Counted from the first letter of the stretch, positions 24,799-33,576 are shown. The stretch: DNA of 46,042 bases from Elusimicrobiota bacterium (GCA_016212795.1 JACRDT010000002.1:1-46042); one strand, 5' to 3'. A program made the numbers and translations. Notes: a model not told the origin generated them from the letters alone.

Positions 24799-25407
24799 AT
24801 GAACGAAATGAAGAAACTGACAATCGGCCTCGTGGCCGTCGTTGCCTGTTGCGTCGCGACGAAGGCCTTCGCCGCGCCGGTCATTGCGGGAGGCAAGCAT
24901 GACTTCACCAACGGTAGTGGCTACGTTGGTAATGGCGGCACCTATCTTGCCCCCAACAAATGTACCACCTGTCACGGCGCCCACAAGGTCAAACAGAACA
25001 AGCCCCTGTGGAATCGCGACGCGCCCAGCGGGACTGGCTGGACCATGTACGATGGCGCGACGCCCGACGCTTCCTTCCTTTCGAACCCGTCCGGGATGTG
25101 CCTGAGCTGCCATGACGGCCAGACCGCGATCGGCAAAGACGGAGCCAACGACGTCAAGATGGCTACCGCCTATCGCGGCAACTGGGGCAGGAACCTTTCG
25201 GACTCCCATCCTGTCGGCAAGGTCATCGCCTGGAACGCGGGCAGCATCAAGGCGCAGAACACCGTCAACGGCTTGCAGGACGGCATCGCCGGAACCGAGA
25301 ACGGGACGGTGGGCTGCACGAGCTGCCATTCCATGCACAAGTACGACGAGACGAATGGAAAGAACCTGCGGACGGGCGACACTTGCACCGCCTGCCACAG
25401 CAGATAA
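24799..25407 (+). CDS. Exported tetraheme cytochrome c
   Basis: A 202-residue periplasmic or surface cytochrome with signal peptide KKLTIGLVAVVACCVATKAFA and four heme sites (CTTCH, CLSCH, CTSCH, CTACH). The N-terminal module (KHDF, CTTCHGAHK, KPLWNR, CLSCHDG, SDSHPVG) is homologous to the first part of the 11-heme protein at 26578. AAGGAG precedes the start. The ATG at 24808 (MKKLT) is an alternative with a more typical signal peptide start. Base composition is visibly less GC-rich than the neighbours, with codon choice suggesting high expression. It is preceded by a sigma-54 promoter and followed by a terminator, so it is a single-gene transcript and the best target for the adjacent regulator. 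Confidence 0.92.
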   Translation: MNEMKKLTIGLVAVVACCVATKAFAAPVIAGGKHDFTNGSGYVGNGGTYLAPNKCTTCHGAHKVKQNKPLWNRDAPSGTGWTMYDGATPDASFLSNPSGMCLSCHDGQTAIGKDGANDVKMATAYRGNWGRNLSDSHPVGKVIAWNAGSIKAQNTVNGLQDGIAGTENGTVGCTSCHSMHKYDETNGKNLRTGDTCTACHSR

Positions 25408-25428
25408 GACTTAGACCGACCTAGAAAC

Positions 25429-25457
25429 AGGCCCCCGGGAGACCGGGGGCCTTTTCT
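25429..25457 (+). terminator. Intrinsic terminator after the tetraheme gene
   Basis: The stem GGCCCCCGG/CCGGGGGCC is followed by TTTT, 22 bp after the stop codon. Confidence 0.85.
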
Positions 25458-25561
25458 GGGCCGGGCAGTCCGCTTTGGGTTGCGGCGTGCTCAGGCACGT
25501 GCTCAGGCGCGCTCGCCGACCCCGTCCTGGAAAAGGTATTCTTGGAGGAATCCGTCCTTCT

Positions 25562-26581
25562 ATGAAGCTTTTTCTCCTCGCGCTCCTGCTGGCTCGCGCG
25601 CCCGGTGCCTTCGGCCAGGACAAGCCCGCCTTGCGCTGGCCCGCCCCGCCCGCTCCGGCGAGGCTCGAGCATGTCCGCGACTTCACGGGCGAGGGCGTGG
25701 GCGCGGCCAAGAGCAAGGTCGGAGGGTTCTTCCGCAGGCTGCTGGGCATCGACGCGTCCGGCGGCGACCCGTGGAAGAGGCGGCTGGCGCAGCCGACCGG
25801 GGTGGCCGTGTCCACCAGCGGCGTCCTCTACGTGGCGGACTCCGCCAGCCGCTCGGTCCTGCGCCACGACCTCGCCTCGGGACGCTCCGATTGGCTGAAC
25901 CTCGACTCGCTCAAGCTCGCCAATCCCGTGTCCGTGGCGGCCGCGCCGGACGGCGGGGTCTTCGTGCTCGATTCCGTCCTGCGCAAGGTGTTCATCCTCG
26001 ACCCCGCCGGCAAGCCCGTGGGCTCGCTCGAGGGAGACCCGGAGGGCCTGGGCCGGCCGGCCGGGCTCGCGGTCGGCGGCGGGAAGGTGTTCGTCTCCGA
26101 CACCATGCGCCACCGCGTCGGGGTCTACGGCCTCGAGGGTGTCTTCATCCACTCCTTCGGAAGCCGGGGCAGGCGGCCTGGCGAGCTCAACTACCCGACC
26201 TATCTCTGGTACGACGCCGGGGACGGCGAGCTGTGGGTCTGCGACTCGGGCAACTTCCGCCTGCAGCGGTTCTCGGCCGACGGCAAGCCTCTCGGCCTCC
26301 TCGGCGAGCCGGGCAACAGGCCCGGCTACATGGCGCGGCCGCGAGGGGTCGCCCGGGACTCGGACGGCCATGTGTTCGTGACCGACGCCGCCTTCGACGC
26401 CCTGCAGGTCTTCGACCCGGCCGGCCCGCTCCTGCTCTTCGTGGGACACGCCGGCCCCTCGCCCGGCGAGTTCAACCTGCCCGGGGGCGTCTTCATCGAC
26501 GACAAGGACCGGGTGTTCGTGGCCGACACCTTCAACGCGCGCGTCCAGATCTTCCAGTACCTCAAGGAGAAAGGCCAATGA
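25562..26581 (+). CDS. Exported NHL-repeat beta-propeller protein (NHL-2)
   Basis: A 339-residue secreted propeller with a signal peptide (MKLFLLALLLARAPGAFG) and six or so NHL blades, such as PTGVAVSTSGVLYVADSASRSV, PAGLAVGGGKVFVSDTMRHRVGVYG and PGGVFIDDKDRVFVADTFNARVQIF. It is a paralogue of NHL-1 (23471-24583). GGAGGA lies about 12 nt before the ATG, and a TATTCT -10 is nearby. Its stop overlaps the ATG of the 11-heme cytochrome (ATGA), so the two proteins are made together and probably work together. This starts an operon running through ResB, CcsA, the radical SAM enzyme and the barrel. Confidence 0.85.
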   Translation: MKLFLLALLLARAPGAFGQDKPALRWPAPPAPARLEHVRDFTGEGVGAAKSKVGGFFRRLLGIDASGGDPWKRRLAQPTGVAVSTSGVLYVADSASRSVLRHDLASGRSDWLNLDSLKLANPVSVAAAPDGGVFVLDSVLRKVFILDPAGKPVGSLEGDPEGLGRPAGLAVGGGKVFVSDTMRHRVGVYGLEGVFIHSFGSRGRRPGELNYPTYLWYDAGDGELWVCDSGNFRLQRFSADGKPLGLLGEPGNRPGYMARPRGVARDSDGHVFVTDAAFDALQVFDPAGPLLLFVGHAGPSPGEFNLPGGVFIDDKDRVFVADTFNARVQIFQYLKEKGQ

Positions 26582-28395
26582 AGCCTTGCGCCCTGCTGCT
26601 GACGCTCCTGCTGGCCGCCGGCCGGCCCGCCTCGGCCGCGTCCGTGATCAACTCGAAGCACGACCTCTCCTTCGACAGCGCCACCACGGGGCCCAAGGCG
26701 GTCAGCGAGAAGGACACCTGCGTCTTCTGCCATAACTCCCATAAGCCCGCCATCGTCAAGCCCCTCTGGAACCGCTCGAACAGCGCCCAGACCTTCACCT
26801 TCTACTCCTCGAACTACCTCAACACCTACCTGGGCATGGCGCAGCCCACCATGGCCGACCTCGCCGGGTCCAAGACCAAGCTGTGCCTCTCCTGCCACGA
26901 CGGGGTGACCGCGCTCGGCGCGGTCTACAACCTGGCGCCCAACACCATCGCCATGACCGGGGCCATGGGCGCGGCGGCCATCCTCGGCACGGACCTTCGC
27001 AACGACCACCCCGTGCTCTACGGCGTCAAGCCCGGGGCCGGTCCCCCGACCCAGCCCGGCACCAACCCGGAGATCCAACTGCCGCCCGGGGGGGACGCGG
27101 TCAAGGTCTACGGCGCGAACAACCTGGTGGAGTGTACTTCCTGCCACAACCCGCACGACAACCAGTACGGGAAGTTCCTCGTCAAGTCCAACGCCAACGC
27201 CTCCCTGTGCACGACCTGCCACGTGAAGACCAACTACTCGACCAGCGTCCACGCCACCTCGAACGTGGCCTACACCCCGTCCGGGGGCGCCGCGACCACC
27301 ATCCGCGAGTGGTCGTGCAGGAACTGCCACAAGACCCACGGCGCCTCCTCGGCGCAGGCCTACCTGCTCGCGGCGGCCGAGGAGAACACCTGCTACGCCT
27401 GCCACGGCAACCCCGCGCTCACCGGAGCCAAGAACATCAAGTCCTCCTTCGCCAAGACCTACAAGCACAAGACCGAGACCGTGTCCGGCGTCCACAAGGA
27501 CCCGGAGACCGACGCCTCCAACCTCGGCTTGGCGACCCGGCACTCCGAGTGCTGGGACTGCCACAACCCCCATCAGACCAAGACCGGCGCGCACGCTTCG
27601 CCCGGCAACCTCATCGGCGGCGTGCTCCTGGGAGCCTGGGGCGTGGAGCCGTCGTGGGGCGCCAGCGCCTGGACGGCCGCCACGACCTACGTGCGCCAGG
27701 TGTTCGCCAACACCACCGGCTACAAGGAATATCAGCTCTGCCTCAAATGCCATTCCTATTACGCTTTTGGCGCGAGCCCGCCGGCCGGGATCACGGATCA
27801 AACCATCGAGTTCAACCCGCTCAACGCGTCGCGCCACCCGGTGTTCGGCGTCGGCAGCAACTCCTACTGCACGCCTACGACCACGAACGGCAACGTGGTC
27901 ACCATGGTGGCTCCCTGGAACCAGACCGCCAACTCGCACGGCCTCATGACCTGCACGGACTGCCACGGTTCCGACGTTACGACGGATCCGAAGGGACCTC
28001 ACGGTTCGGCCGCGCAGCGCATCCTCCGCGCGAGCCTGGTCGCGGTCAAGACCGGGGCCAACTTTGTGACGCCCTTGTGCGTCAAATGCCACAAGGAAAC
28101 GACCTACGGCGGCAGCTCGGCCGGGAGCCGGTTCCAGGAGCATGACCGCGGGGCCCATTTCCTGGCCTCGACCGCCACGGGCGCCGGCGGCTACGGCGGC
28201 TGCCTGGCCTGCCACGGGAACCTCACCGGGGGGGTCTCGGGGACCTTCCACGGAGAGAACACGCAGTGGGCCGCCACGACCTATACGACCGCGGGGCCCG
28301 CGCTCCGCTTCATGAACAACTCGACGAACTTCGTGGGCTGGAGCCCCGGCAAGTGCAAGAAGAAGACCTGCTCCACGCTTGAGAAACCTTACTAG
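26578..28395 (+). CDS. Exported 11-heme cytochrome c
   Basis: A 605-residue secreted cytochrome with a signal peptide (CALLLTLLLAAGRPASA) and eleven CXXCH sites: CVFCH, CLSCH, CTSCH, CTTCH, CRNCH, CYACH, CWDCH, CLKCH, CTDCH, CVKCH, CLACH. Many extra histidines could be distal ligands. The N-terminal 110 residues match the tetraheme protein module (KHDLSF, CVFCHNSHK, KPLWNR, CLSCHDG, RNDHPV). Long Thr/Asn/Ser-rich stretches between hemes are typical of outer-surface cytochromes such as OmcS/OmcZ relatives; that placement is inference. There is no lipobox. The C-terminus has an odd CKKKTC without a heme histidine. It overlaps the next gene by 17 bp. Confidence 0.9.
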   Translation: MKPCALLLTLLLAAGRPASAASVINSKHDLSFDSATTGPKAVSEKDTCVFCHNSHKPAIVKPLWNRSNSAQTFTFYSSNYLNTYLGMAQPTMADLAGSKTKLCLSCHDGVTALGAVYNLAPNTIAMTGAMGAAAILGTDLRNDHPVLYGVKPGAGPPTQPGTNPEIQLPPGGDAVKVYGANNLVECTSCHNPHDNQYGKFLVKSNANASLCTTCHVKTNYSTSVHATSNVAYTPSGGAATTIREWSCRNCHKTHGASSAQAYLLAAAEENTCYACHGNPALTGAKNIKSSFAKTYKHKTETVSGVHKDPETDASNLGLATRHSECWDCHNPHQTKTGAHASPGNLIGGVLLGAWGVEPSWGASAWTAATTYVRQVFANTTGYKEYQLCLKCHSYYAFGASPPAGITDQTIEFNPLNASRHPVFGVGSNSYCTPTTTNGNVVTMVAPWNQTANSHGLMTCTDCHGSDVTTDPKGPHGSAAQRILRASLVAVKTGANFVTPLCVKCHKETTYGGSSAGSRFQEHDRGAHFLASTATGAGGYGGCLACHGNLTGGVSGTFHGENTQWAATTYTTAGPALRFMNNSTNFVGWSPGKCKKKTCSTLEKPY

Positions 28396-29308
28396 AGCCG
28401 TCGAGGCCCTGCGCTCGCGCGCGGCCGCGCTCGCCCTTCTGGCGGGTCTGGGCGCCTTTGCATTGGCCGGGGCCTTCGCCTCGGAGGAGGCCGCCGACGC
28501 CCTGTTCTCGGGAACGCCCTTCCGCCTTCTGGCGGCGGCCCTTGCCGCGGGCCTGACAGCCGCGCTGACGCGTTGGGCTCCGGGTCTGCGCCGGCCGGCC
28601 TCCTGGGGCAAGTTCCTCCTGCACGCGGGCGTGCTGGCGGTCGTCGCGGGAGCGGCGGTGGACGGGAAGTTCGGCCGCAGCGGCCTCATCGAGGTCATCG
28701 AGGGGCAGACCGTGTCTTTGCCGGGCAGCGCCGCCGGTGTGCGCCTCGACCGGTTCCATCCCTTCTACAGGCCGGGACGCTGGCACAAGGGCTCCGCCGC
28801 GGATCTCACCGTGTTCGAGGGCGGGCGGAGCCGAGACGCCCTCGTTCATGTCAACCGCCCCGCCAGCGCCGACGGGCGGAGCATCCTCCTCGACCAACAC
28901 GGCTTCGCGCCGTTCCTTCGTCTGGAGGGGTCGCGCGGGCTCCTCGTCGACGCCTATGTCAGCCTCGAGACCGAACTCGGCCCCCCGGTCAGCTACCGCA
29001 GGACGTTGGCCATCCCGGGCACAGCGCAGTCCATCGCCCTCGACTTCACGCCCTCGCCGGCCGGCCCCCTTGCCAAGGACCCGCGCCTCTCCGCGGAGCT
29101 GTTGGACGGCGGGCGGAGCATGCGCCGGGAGGTCTTGCGGCCTGGACAGAGCGCGCGCCTGGGCGACAACCGTCTTGCGTTCAAGGACGTGCGGTACTGG
29201 GCTGGCCTCCACGTCCGCCGCGACCCCGGCCTGCCCCTGGTGTACGCGGGCTTTGCCGCGGCCATGGCGGGATCCTTCCTCTGCTTCGGAAGGGCGGCGT
29301 GGTCATAG
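28379..29308 (+). CDS. ResB/Ccs1-like cytochrome c biogenesis protein (pair 1)
   Basis: A 309-residue short ResB-type protein for System II heme attachment. Two N-terminal TM helices (about 17-35 and 45-62), a third at SWGKFLLHAGVLAVVAGAAVDG with the conserved-type histidine, a large periplasmic domain and a final TM (LVYAGFAAAMAGSFLCF) are visible. The only plausible start is TTG, 17 bp inside the upstream stop; the frame has no early ATG. The short length and weak domain suggest a specialised paralogue. It overlaps the following ccsA-like gene by 10 bp, and the two together would form a cytochrome c synthase. Confidence 0.75.
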   Translation: MRNLTRAVEALRSRAAALALLAGLGAFALAGAFASEEAADALFSGTPFRLLAAALAAGLTAALTRWAPGLRRPASWGKFLLHAGVLAVVAGAAVDGKFGRSGLIEVIEGQTVSLPGSAAGVRLDRFHPFYRPGRWHKGSAADLTVFEGGRSRDALVHVNRPASADGRSILLDQHGFAPFLRLEGSRGLLVDAYVSLETELGPPVSYRRTLAIPGTAQSIALDFTPSPAGPLAKDPRLSAELLDGGRSMRREVLRPGQSARLGDNRLAFKDVRYWAGLHVRRDPGLPLVYAGFAAAMAGSFLCFGRAAWS

Positions 29309-30087
29309 AAGCGGCGGCGTTCTGGGTCTCAGTCACGCTCTTCGGGGCGGGTTTCGCGGCCGGCTGCGCGGGCAAGGCCTTCGGCTGGCGCCGGGCCGGG
29401 CCGTTGACGGCAGGGGCCGTCGCGGCCGCCTGGGCGCTCCAGACGGTCCTGCTCGTTTCCCGCGGCCTGGCGCAGTCCTCTCCGCCCTTCATCACCTACT
29501 TCGAGACCGTGTCCTTCGCCTGCTGGCTGGCCGCCGGGCTCCATTGGGCGGCCGCGCGGCGCCTTCCGGCTATGACGGGGACCGCCCTCTGCCTGATCGC
29601 GTTCCTCATGCTCGGCTCCGCGGCCCTCTCGCCGAGCCCGTTGACCCCTTTGCCCCCGGGGCTGCAGTCTTGGTGGCTGGTCCTGCACGTCCTGCTCGCG
29701 TTGAGCACCTTCGCCGCGCTCGCCGTCGCGGCGGCGGCGGCGGCGGCGCGCCTGCTCGACGACAGCGCGATGAGCGGGCCCGACGGGCAGGACCGTCTGC
29801 TGATCCGCTGCGTCTCCTTCGCGTTCATGGCGCAGGTCGGCATGATCGCCTCGGGGTCCATCTGGGCGCAGAAGGCGTGGGGGCGCTACTGGGGCTGGGA
29901 CCCCATCGAGACCTTCTCCCTGTTCACCTGGGTCTGGTACGGGATCGTCCTGCACCTGCACCGCACCTACGGCTGGAGGGGCCGGCGCCTCGCGTGGATG
30001 ACCGTGGCGGGGCTGGTCCTCTGCGTCTACGGGATATGGGGCGTCCCCTATTTCTCCCAAAGCGTGCATCTCTACGAGGTCGGATGA
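29299..30087 (+). CDS. CcsA/ResC-like cytochrome c heme lyase subunit (pair 1)
   Basis: A 262-residue polytopic membrane protein with about eight TM helices. The heme-handling WWD signature (WGRYWGWDPIETFSLFTW) is flanked by conserved histidines (QSWWLVLHVLLALS and VLHLHRTYGW). With ResB it transports and attaches heme to apocytochromes outside the inner membrane. The start is a GTG with GGAAGGG upstream, overlapping the ResB gene. Its stop overlaps the radical SAM ATG. It is one of three ResB/CcsA pairs in the window. Confidence 0.9.
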   Translation: MVIEAAAFWVSVTLFGAGFAAGCAGKAFGWRRAGPLTAGAVAAAWALQTVLLVSRGLAQSSPPFITYFETVSFACWLAAGLHWAAARRLPAMTGTALCLIAFLMLGSAALSPSPLTPLPPGLQSWWLVLHVLLALSTFAALAVAAAAAAARLLDDSAMSGPDGQDRLLIRCVSFAFMAQVGMIASGSIWAQKAWGRYWGWDPIETFSLFTWVWYGIVLHLHRTYGWRGRRLAWMTVAGLVLCVYGIWGVPYFSQSVHLYEVG

Positions 30088-31541
30088 GGACGATCCTCTT
30101 GATCACGCCGCCGTACCACTGCGGCGTCGTGGAAGTCGCGGGCCGGTGGCTCCCTCCGCAGATGGCGTACCTCGCGGTGGCGGCCCGGCGCGCGGGCGTC
30201 GAGCCGGCGATCTACGACGCCATGGGTCTCTGGAAGAGCCACGAGGACATCGCCGCCGCCATCAGGGACCGCCGGCCGGACTACGTCGCGACCTCCGCCA
30301 TCACGGCCACCATGCCGGACGCCTTGCGGGTCTTGGAGGCCGCCAAGGAGGCCGATCCCCGGACGGTGACGATCCTTGGGGGAGTCCATCCGACCTTCAT
30401 GGACCATTCGGCGCTGATGGAACATCCGTGCGTGGACTTCGTCGTGCGCGGCGAGGGAGAGGAGACCCTCCGGGAACTGCTCCTGTGCCTGGGGAGAGGG
30501 AGCGACCCGGCTCTCGTCGAGGGGCTGTCCTTCCGGCGCGACGGGGGCGTCCTGCGCACGCCGCCTCGGCCCATGGCCCAAGACCTCGACGCCCTGCGGC
30601 CCGCCTGGGACCTCATCGACTGGGAGAACTACACCTACTTCGTCTACCCGGGCTCGCGCCTGGGCGTCGTCAACACCTCGCGGGGGTGCACCAGCGACTG
30701 CACGTTCTGCTCCCAACAGAAGTTCTGGCAGAAGTCCTGGAGGGGCCGCTCCCCGGGGAGCGTGCTGGCCGAAGTGGAAGACCTGCACGCGCGCTACGGC
30801 GTGGACACCATCCTGCTCGGGGACGAGTACCCGACCTGCGAGCGGCCCAGGTGGGAGGCCGTCCTGGACGGCCTCATCCGGCGGGGCCTGCCCGTGCGTT
30901 TCCTCATGGAGACGCGGGCCGAGGACATCGTGCGGGACGAGGACTTGATGCCCAAGTACCTGAGGGCGGGCTTCGTCCATGTCTACATCGGCGTCGAGGC
31001 CACCAGCCAGGAGACGCTCGATCTCATCCGCAAGGACCTGCGCGTGGAGACCTGCAAGAGATCCATCGAGATCCTCAGGGAGCACGGGATGATCACGGAA
31101 ACCTCCTTCATCCTGGGATTCCTCCATGAGACGCAGGAGACCGTGGCCCGCACGCTCGAGCTTTCCCGCTGGTACAACCCGGATTTCGCGCATTACCTCG
31201 CCCTCACGCCCTGGCCGTATTCCGACCTATTCCGCGACGTGGAGCCTCACATCGAGGTGCGGGACCTCAGCCGCTACAATCTCATCGACCCGATCATCAA
31301 GCCGCTGCGCATGTCGCTGGCGGACCTCGACCGGGCCATCATCGAGTGCTACCGAGATTTCTACATGGACAAGATGGCCCGCTGGCGGGGGATGGACGCG
31401 CAGCGCCGCGACTACATGTTCCGGTCCATGAGGCTCATCATGAAGAGCTCCTTCATCACGCAGAAGCTGGGCGGCCTGGCAGGGATGCCAGGGCATGCCC
31501 TGGCGGCCATGGCGAGGCTGGCGGAAGGGGATGCCCCGTGA
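30084..31541 (+). CDS. B12-binding radical SAM protein, BchE-like
   Basis: A 485-residue enzyme. The N-terminal cobalamin-binding domain (TPPYHCGVVEVAGRWLPPQMAYLA, then YDAM, then ILGGVHPTFMDHS, then VVRGEGEETL) resembles anaerobic Mg-protoporphyrin monomethyl ester cyclase BchE. The radical SAM site is C202-x3-C206-x2-C209 (RGCTSDCTFCSQ). The B12 domain lacks a clear DxHxxG motif, as in BchE. No other chlorophyll genes are present, so bacteriochlorophyll synthesis is unlikely. Its place between CcsA and a small membrane protein, with ATGA and GTGA overlaps on both sides, suggests a role in tetrapyrrole or cytochrome modification; this is inference. Confidence 0.85.
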   Translation: MRTILLITPPYHCGVVEVAGRWLPPQMAYLAVAARRAGVEPAIYDAMGLWKSHEDIAAAIRDRRPDYVATSAITATMPDALRVLEAAKEADPRTVTILGGVHPTFMDHSALMEHPCVDFVVRGEGEETLRELLLCLGRGSDPALVEGLSFRRDGGVLRTPPRPMAQDLDALRPAWDLIDWENYTYFVYPGSRLGVVNTSRGCTSDCTFCSQQKFWQKSWRGRSPGSVLAEVEDLHARYGVDTILLGDEYPTCERPRWEAVLDGLIRRGLPVRFLMETRAEDIVRDEDLMPKYLRAGFVHVYIGVEATSQETLDLIRKDLRVETCKRSIEILREHGMITETSFILGFLHETQETVARTLELSRWYNPDFAHYLALTPWPYSDLFRDVEPHIEVRDLSRYNLIDPIIKPLRMSLADLDRAIIECYRDFYMDKMARWRGMDAQRRDYMFRSMRLIMKSSFITQKLGGLAGMPGHALAAMARLAEGDAP

Positions 31542-31894
31542 GCGCCTCGGCCGGCGTGGCCGTGATGCTCAACAACTTCATGCACGACCTCTCGGTCGCG
31601 GCGTTCTTCTGCGCCGCGCTTGCGCTTTCCGTCCTGCGGCGGCGCTGGCGGGCTCTCAGGGACAAGAGCCCCGCCGAGATCGAGGCCGCTCTGGAGGCCG
31701 CTTTCACCAGGGTCGCCGGATGGAGCTTCCTCTTCATCATCCTGTTCGGCGCGGTGCGCGCCTGGACCTACAGGGACTACGAATGGTCCAATGCGGCCCA
31801 ACATGGCCAGCTCACGGCCCTGTACGTCAAGCACGGGGTGTTCGTCCTGCTGATCGGCTGCGGTCTCTGGCGCTTGCGCCGGTCGCAGCACTAG
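31538..31894 (+). CDS. Small three-TM membrane protein of unknown function
   Basis: A 118-residue protein starting at a GTG that overlaps the radical SAM stop (GTGA). Three hydrophobic helices are visible (about 13-33, 54-76 and 88-112). Histidines sit at helix edges (FMHDLS, QHGQL, VKHGVF), which could bind heme b or quinone, but I recognise no family. The position between a B12 radical SAM enzyme and an outer-membrane barrel in a cytochrome operon is conserved-looking coupling, not proof of function. An alternative start is the ATG ten codons later. Confidence 0.6.
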   Translation: MSASAGVAVMLNNFMHDLSVAAFFCAALALSVLRRRWRALRDKSPAEIEAALEAAFTRVAGWSFLFIILFGAVRAWTYRDYEWSNAAQHGQLTALYVKHGVFVLLIGCGLWRLRRSQH

Positions 31895-31896
31895 CC

Positions 31897-33519
31897 GTGC
31901 GGAGGCTCGTCTTGGCGGGGCTGGCCCTGGCTGCCGCCTCGCCGGCGGCGGGGGCCTGGAGCCGCAGGGGCTCCCTCAACTGGAAGTTCGACGACATCAC
32001 GGTCAAGAACGAGCAGGGCCGCCTGCGCCGGTCCCAGTGGTACCAGGGCTACGACCTCAACATCCTGGGCCCGATCGGCCTGCCCGCCCTCGGCGATTTC
32101 GACGCTTCGGGGAGGTATTCGGACGGCGCCGACATCAACACCGCGGTCAACTACCAGAGCCCGCGCCAGAAGACCATCGGAGGCAGGGTCAGCGCCGACC
32201 TCTTCGGCCCGTGGGTCCGCCGTTACTTCCGGTTCAGCCCCAACTATTCCTACGAGGTCCTGCGCCGGCCGGAGGGCGACGCCGGCGAGCTGCACAACTC
32301 CGGGTGGGGGTTCGGCACGGGCCTGAGCCTGCCGCGCTTGCCGGCCCTCAGCTTCTCCCGCCAGTCCAGCCGCATCGAAGACCGGAGCTCCTCGAACCCG
32401 ACGCGGCAGGAGACCACGGTCCAGCGGGAGGGGGCTTCCTACTCCCTGGGCAGGCTCATGATGAGCTTCGACCACGAGCTGCAGACGGTCTCGGACCTCA
32501 TGGGCGAGGGGAGGGAGAACCGCACGGAGCAGTCGCGGGCGTCCGTGAGGACCGACTTGTACGAGCTCAAGCGCGTGCCCCTGCAGGCCTTCTCGTGGCG
32601 GTTCGACTTCCAGCGCTTCGATTCCAACGGCATGCGCTCGACCGACCAACTGACGGACAACGTGTCCTTGCGCACCCTGGCCGTGAACCATGGGTCCTGG
32701 AAGAGCGCGCTGACCTATTGGAACAACCTCCAGCGCGACATGATCCTGGCCAAGTCCAGGCTGAACCACAGCGCGGCGGTGGATTCCACCAGGGCGCTCA
32801 GACGCGGGAGCTTGACCAACTCGCTGACCGTGGGGCATACGGCAGGCGACGACTCGACCATCTCCGTCAACGACGGGCTTACCACGGGGCTGACGTTCGC
32901 CTCGGGGACCGTGACCTCGAATTCCGGGGTCTCGGCCGGCTGGACGCGCTCCAGCATGGGGCAGGCCTCGGTCCATGAGAGCCTCAACACCGGGCTCGCC
33001 TATTCGCCCAGGCGCGCCTGGTCGGCCTTCGTCGAGGCGCAGGCGCAGGGGTCCCACGGGCTCGAGGGTGCCGACGCCGAGACGCGGACCTGGCGCCTCG
33101 GTTCAGGGAGCACCTTCGGCCTCCCGCTCAACGGGAAGGCGACGGCCCGCTTCGACCGCACCTACGCGAAGGATTACCAGGCCGGCACCCGCTCCGTCAA
33201 CGACCAGGTTGCCGTGCAGGCCGGCGCGGTCCCCGTCGAGCGGCTCCACCTGAACGGGTCCGTCAACCTGGGCTACGTGAGCAGCGACCCGGGTGGCCGC
33301 ACCGAGACCATCGGCATGACCGGCAGCGTCTCCTACCTTTTCCTCTTCGGGCTGAGCCTCACCGGCGAAGTCAACTACTCAGGCTCGACCTACGACTCCA
33401 GCGCCTCCGCCCAGTACGCCATCGGCAAGACTCTGTTCACGGTCCGCTACGAGCACCGGGAGCTGTCCACCCGGGACACCTATGGCCATCTGAGCGTGGG
33501 GCTGACGCGCAGCTTCTGA
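31897..33519 (+). CDS. Large outer-membrane beta-barrel protein (possible porin of a cytochrome conduit)
   Basis: A 540-residue exported protein with a signal peptide (RRLVLAGLALAAASPAAGA), starting at GTG 2 bp after the preceding stop. From residue 25 to the end it is a series of alternating strands separated by polar loops (RRGSLNWKFDDITVKNEQG, then NGSVNLGYVSSD, then GHLSVGLTRSF), ending in phenylalanine as BAM substrates do. The length could provide 20 or more strands, similar to the MtrB/OmbB porins that sheath multiheme cytochromes, though I see no family-specific motif. Its operon encodes an 11-heme cytochrome and a propeller, so a trans-outer-membrane electron conduit is plausible. 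Confidence 0.7.
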   Translation: MRRLVLAGLALAAASPAAGAWSRRGSLNWKFDDITVKNEQGRLRRSQWYQGYDLNILGPIGLPALGDFDASGRYSDGADINTAVNYQSPRQKTIGGRVSADLFGPWVRRYFRFSPNYSYEVLRRPEGDAGELHNSGWGFGTGLSLPRLPALSFSRQSSRIEDRSSSNPTRQETTVQREGASYSLGRLMMSFDHELQTVSDLMGEGRENRTEQSRASVRTDLYELKRVPLQAFSWRFDFQRFDSNGMRSTDQLTDNVSLRTLAVNHGSWKSALTYWNNLQRDMILAKSRLNHSAAVDSTRALRRGSLTNSLTVGHTAGDDSTISVNDGLTTGLTFASGTVTSNSGVSAGWTRSSMGQASVHESLNTGLAYSPRRAWSAFVEAQAQGSHGLEGADAETRTWRLGSGSTFGLPLNGKATARFDRTYAKDYQAGTRSVNDQVAVQAGAVPVERLHLNGSVNLGYVSSDPGGRTETIGMTGSVSYLFLFGLSLTGEVNYSGSTYDSSASAQYAIGKTLFTVRYEHRELSTRDTYGHLSVGLTRSF

Positions 33520-33546
33520 GGGGATGGGAGCCGACTCCGCCGCCGG

Positions 33547-33576
33547 TTGTGGCTTGCGCGACAGACTTGTTATCAT
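33547..33576 (+). promoter_or_regulatory. Candidate promoter for the second ResB/CcsA-hem operon
   Basis: TTGTGG (33547-33552), 18-bp spacer, TATCAT (33571-33576), followed by GGAG and a TTG start. Confidence 0.35.

Noticed and set aside
25486..25510. Short direct repeat GTGCTCAGGC twice in the gap before NHL-2
   Set aside because: Too short, with no matching copies or relation to a promoter.
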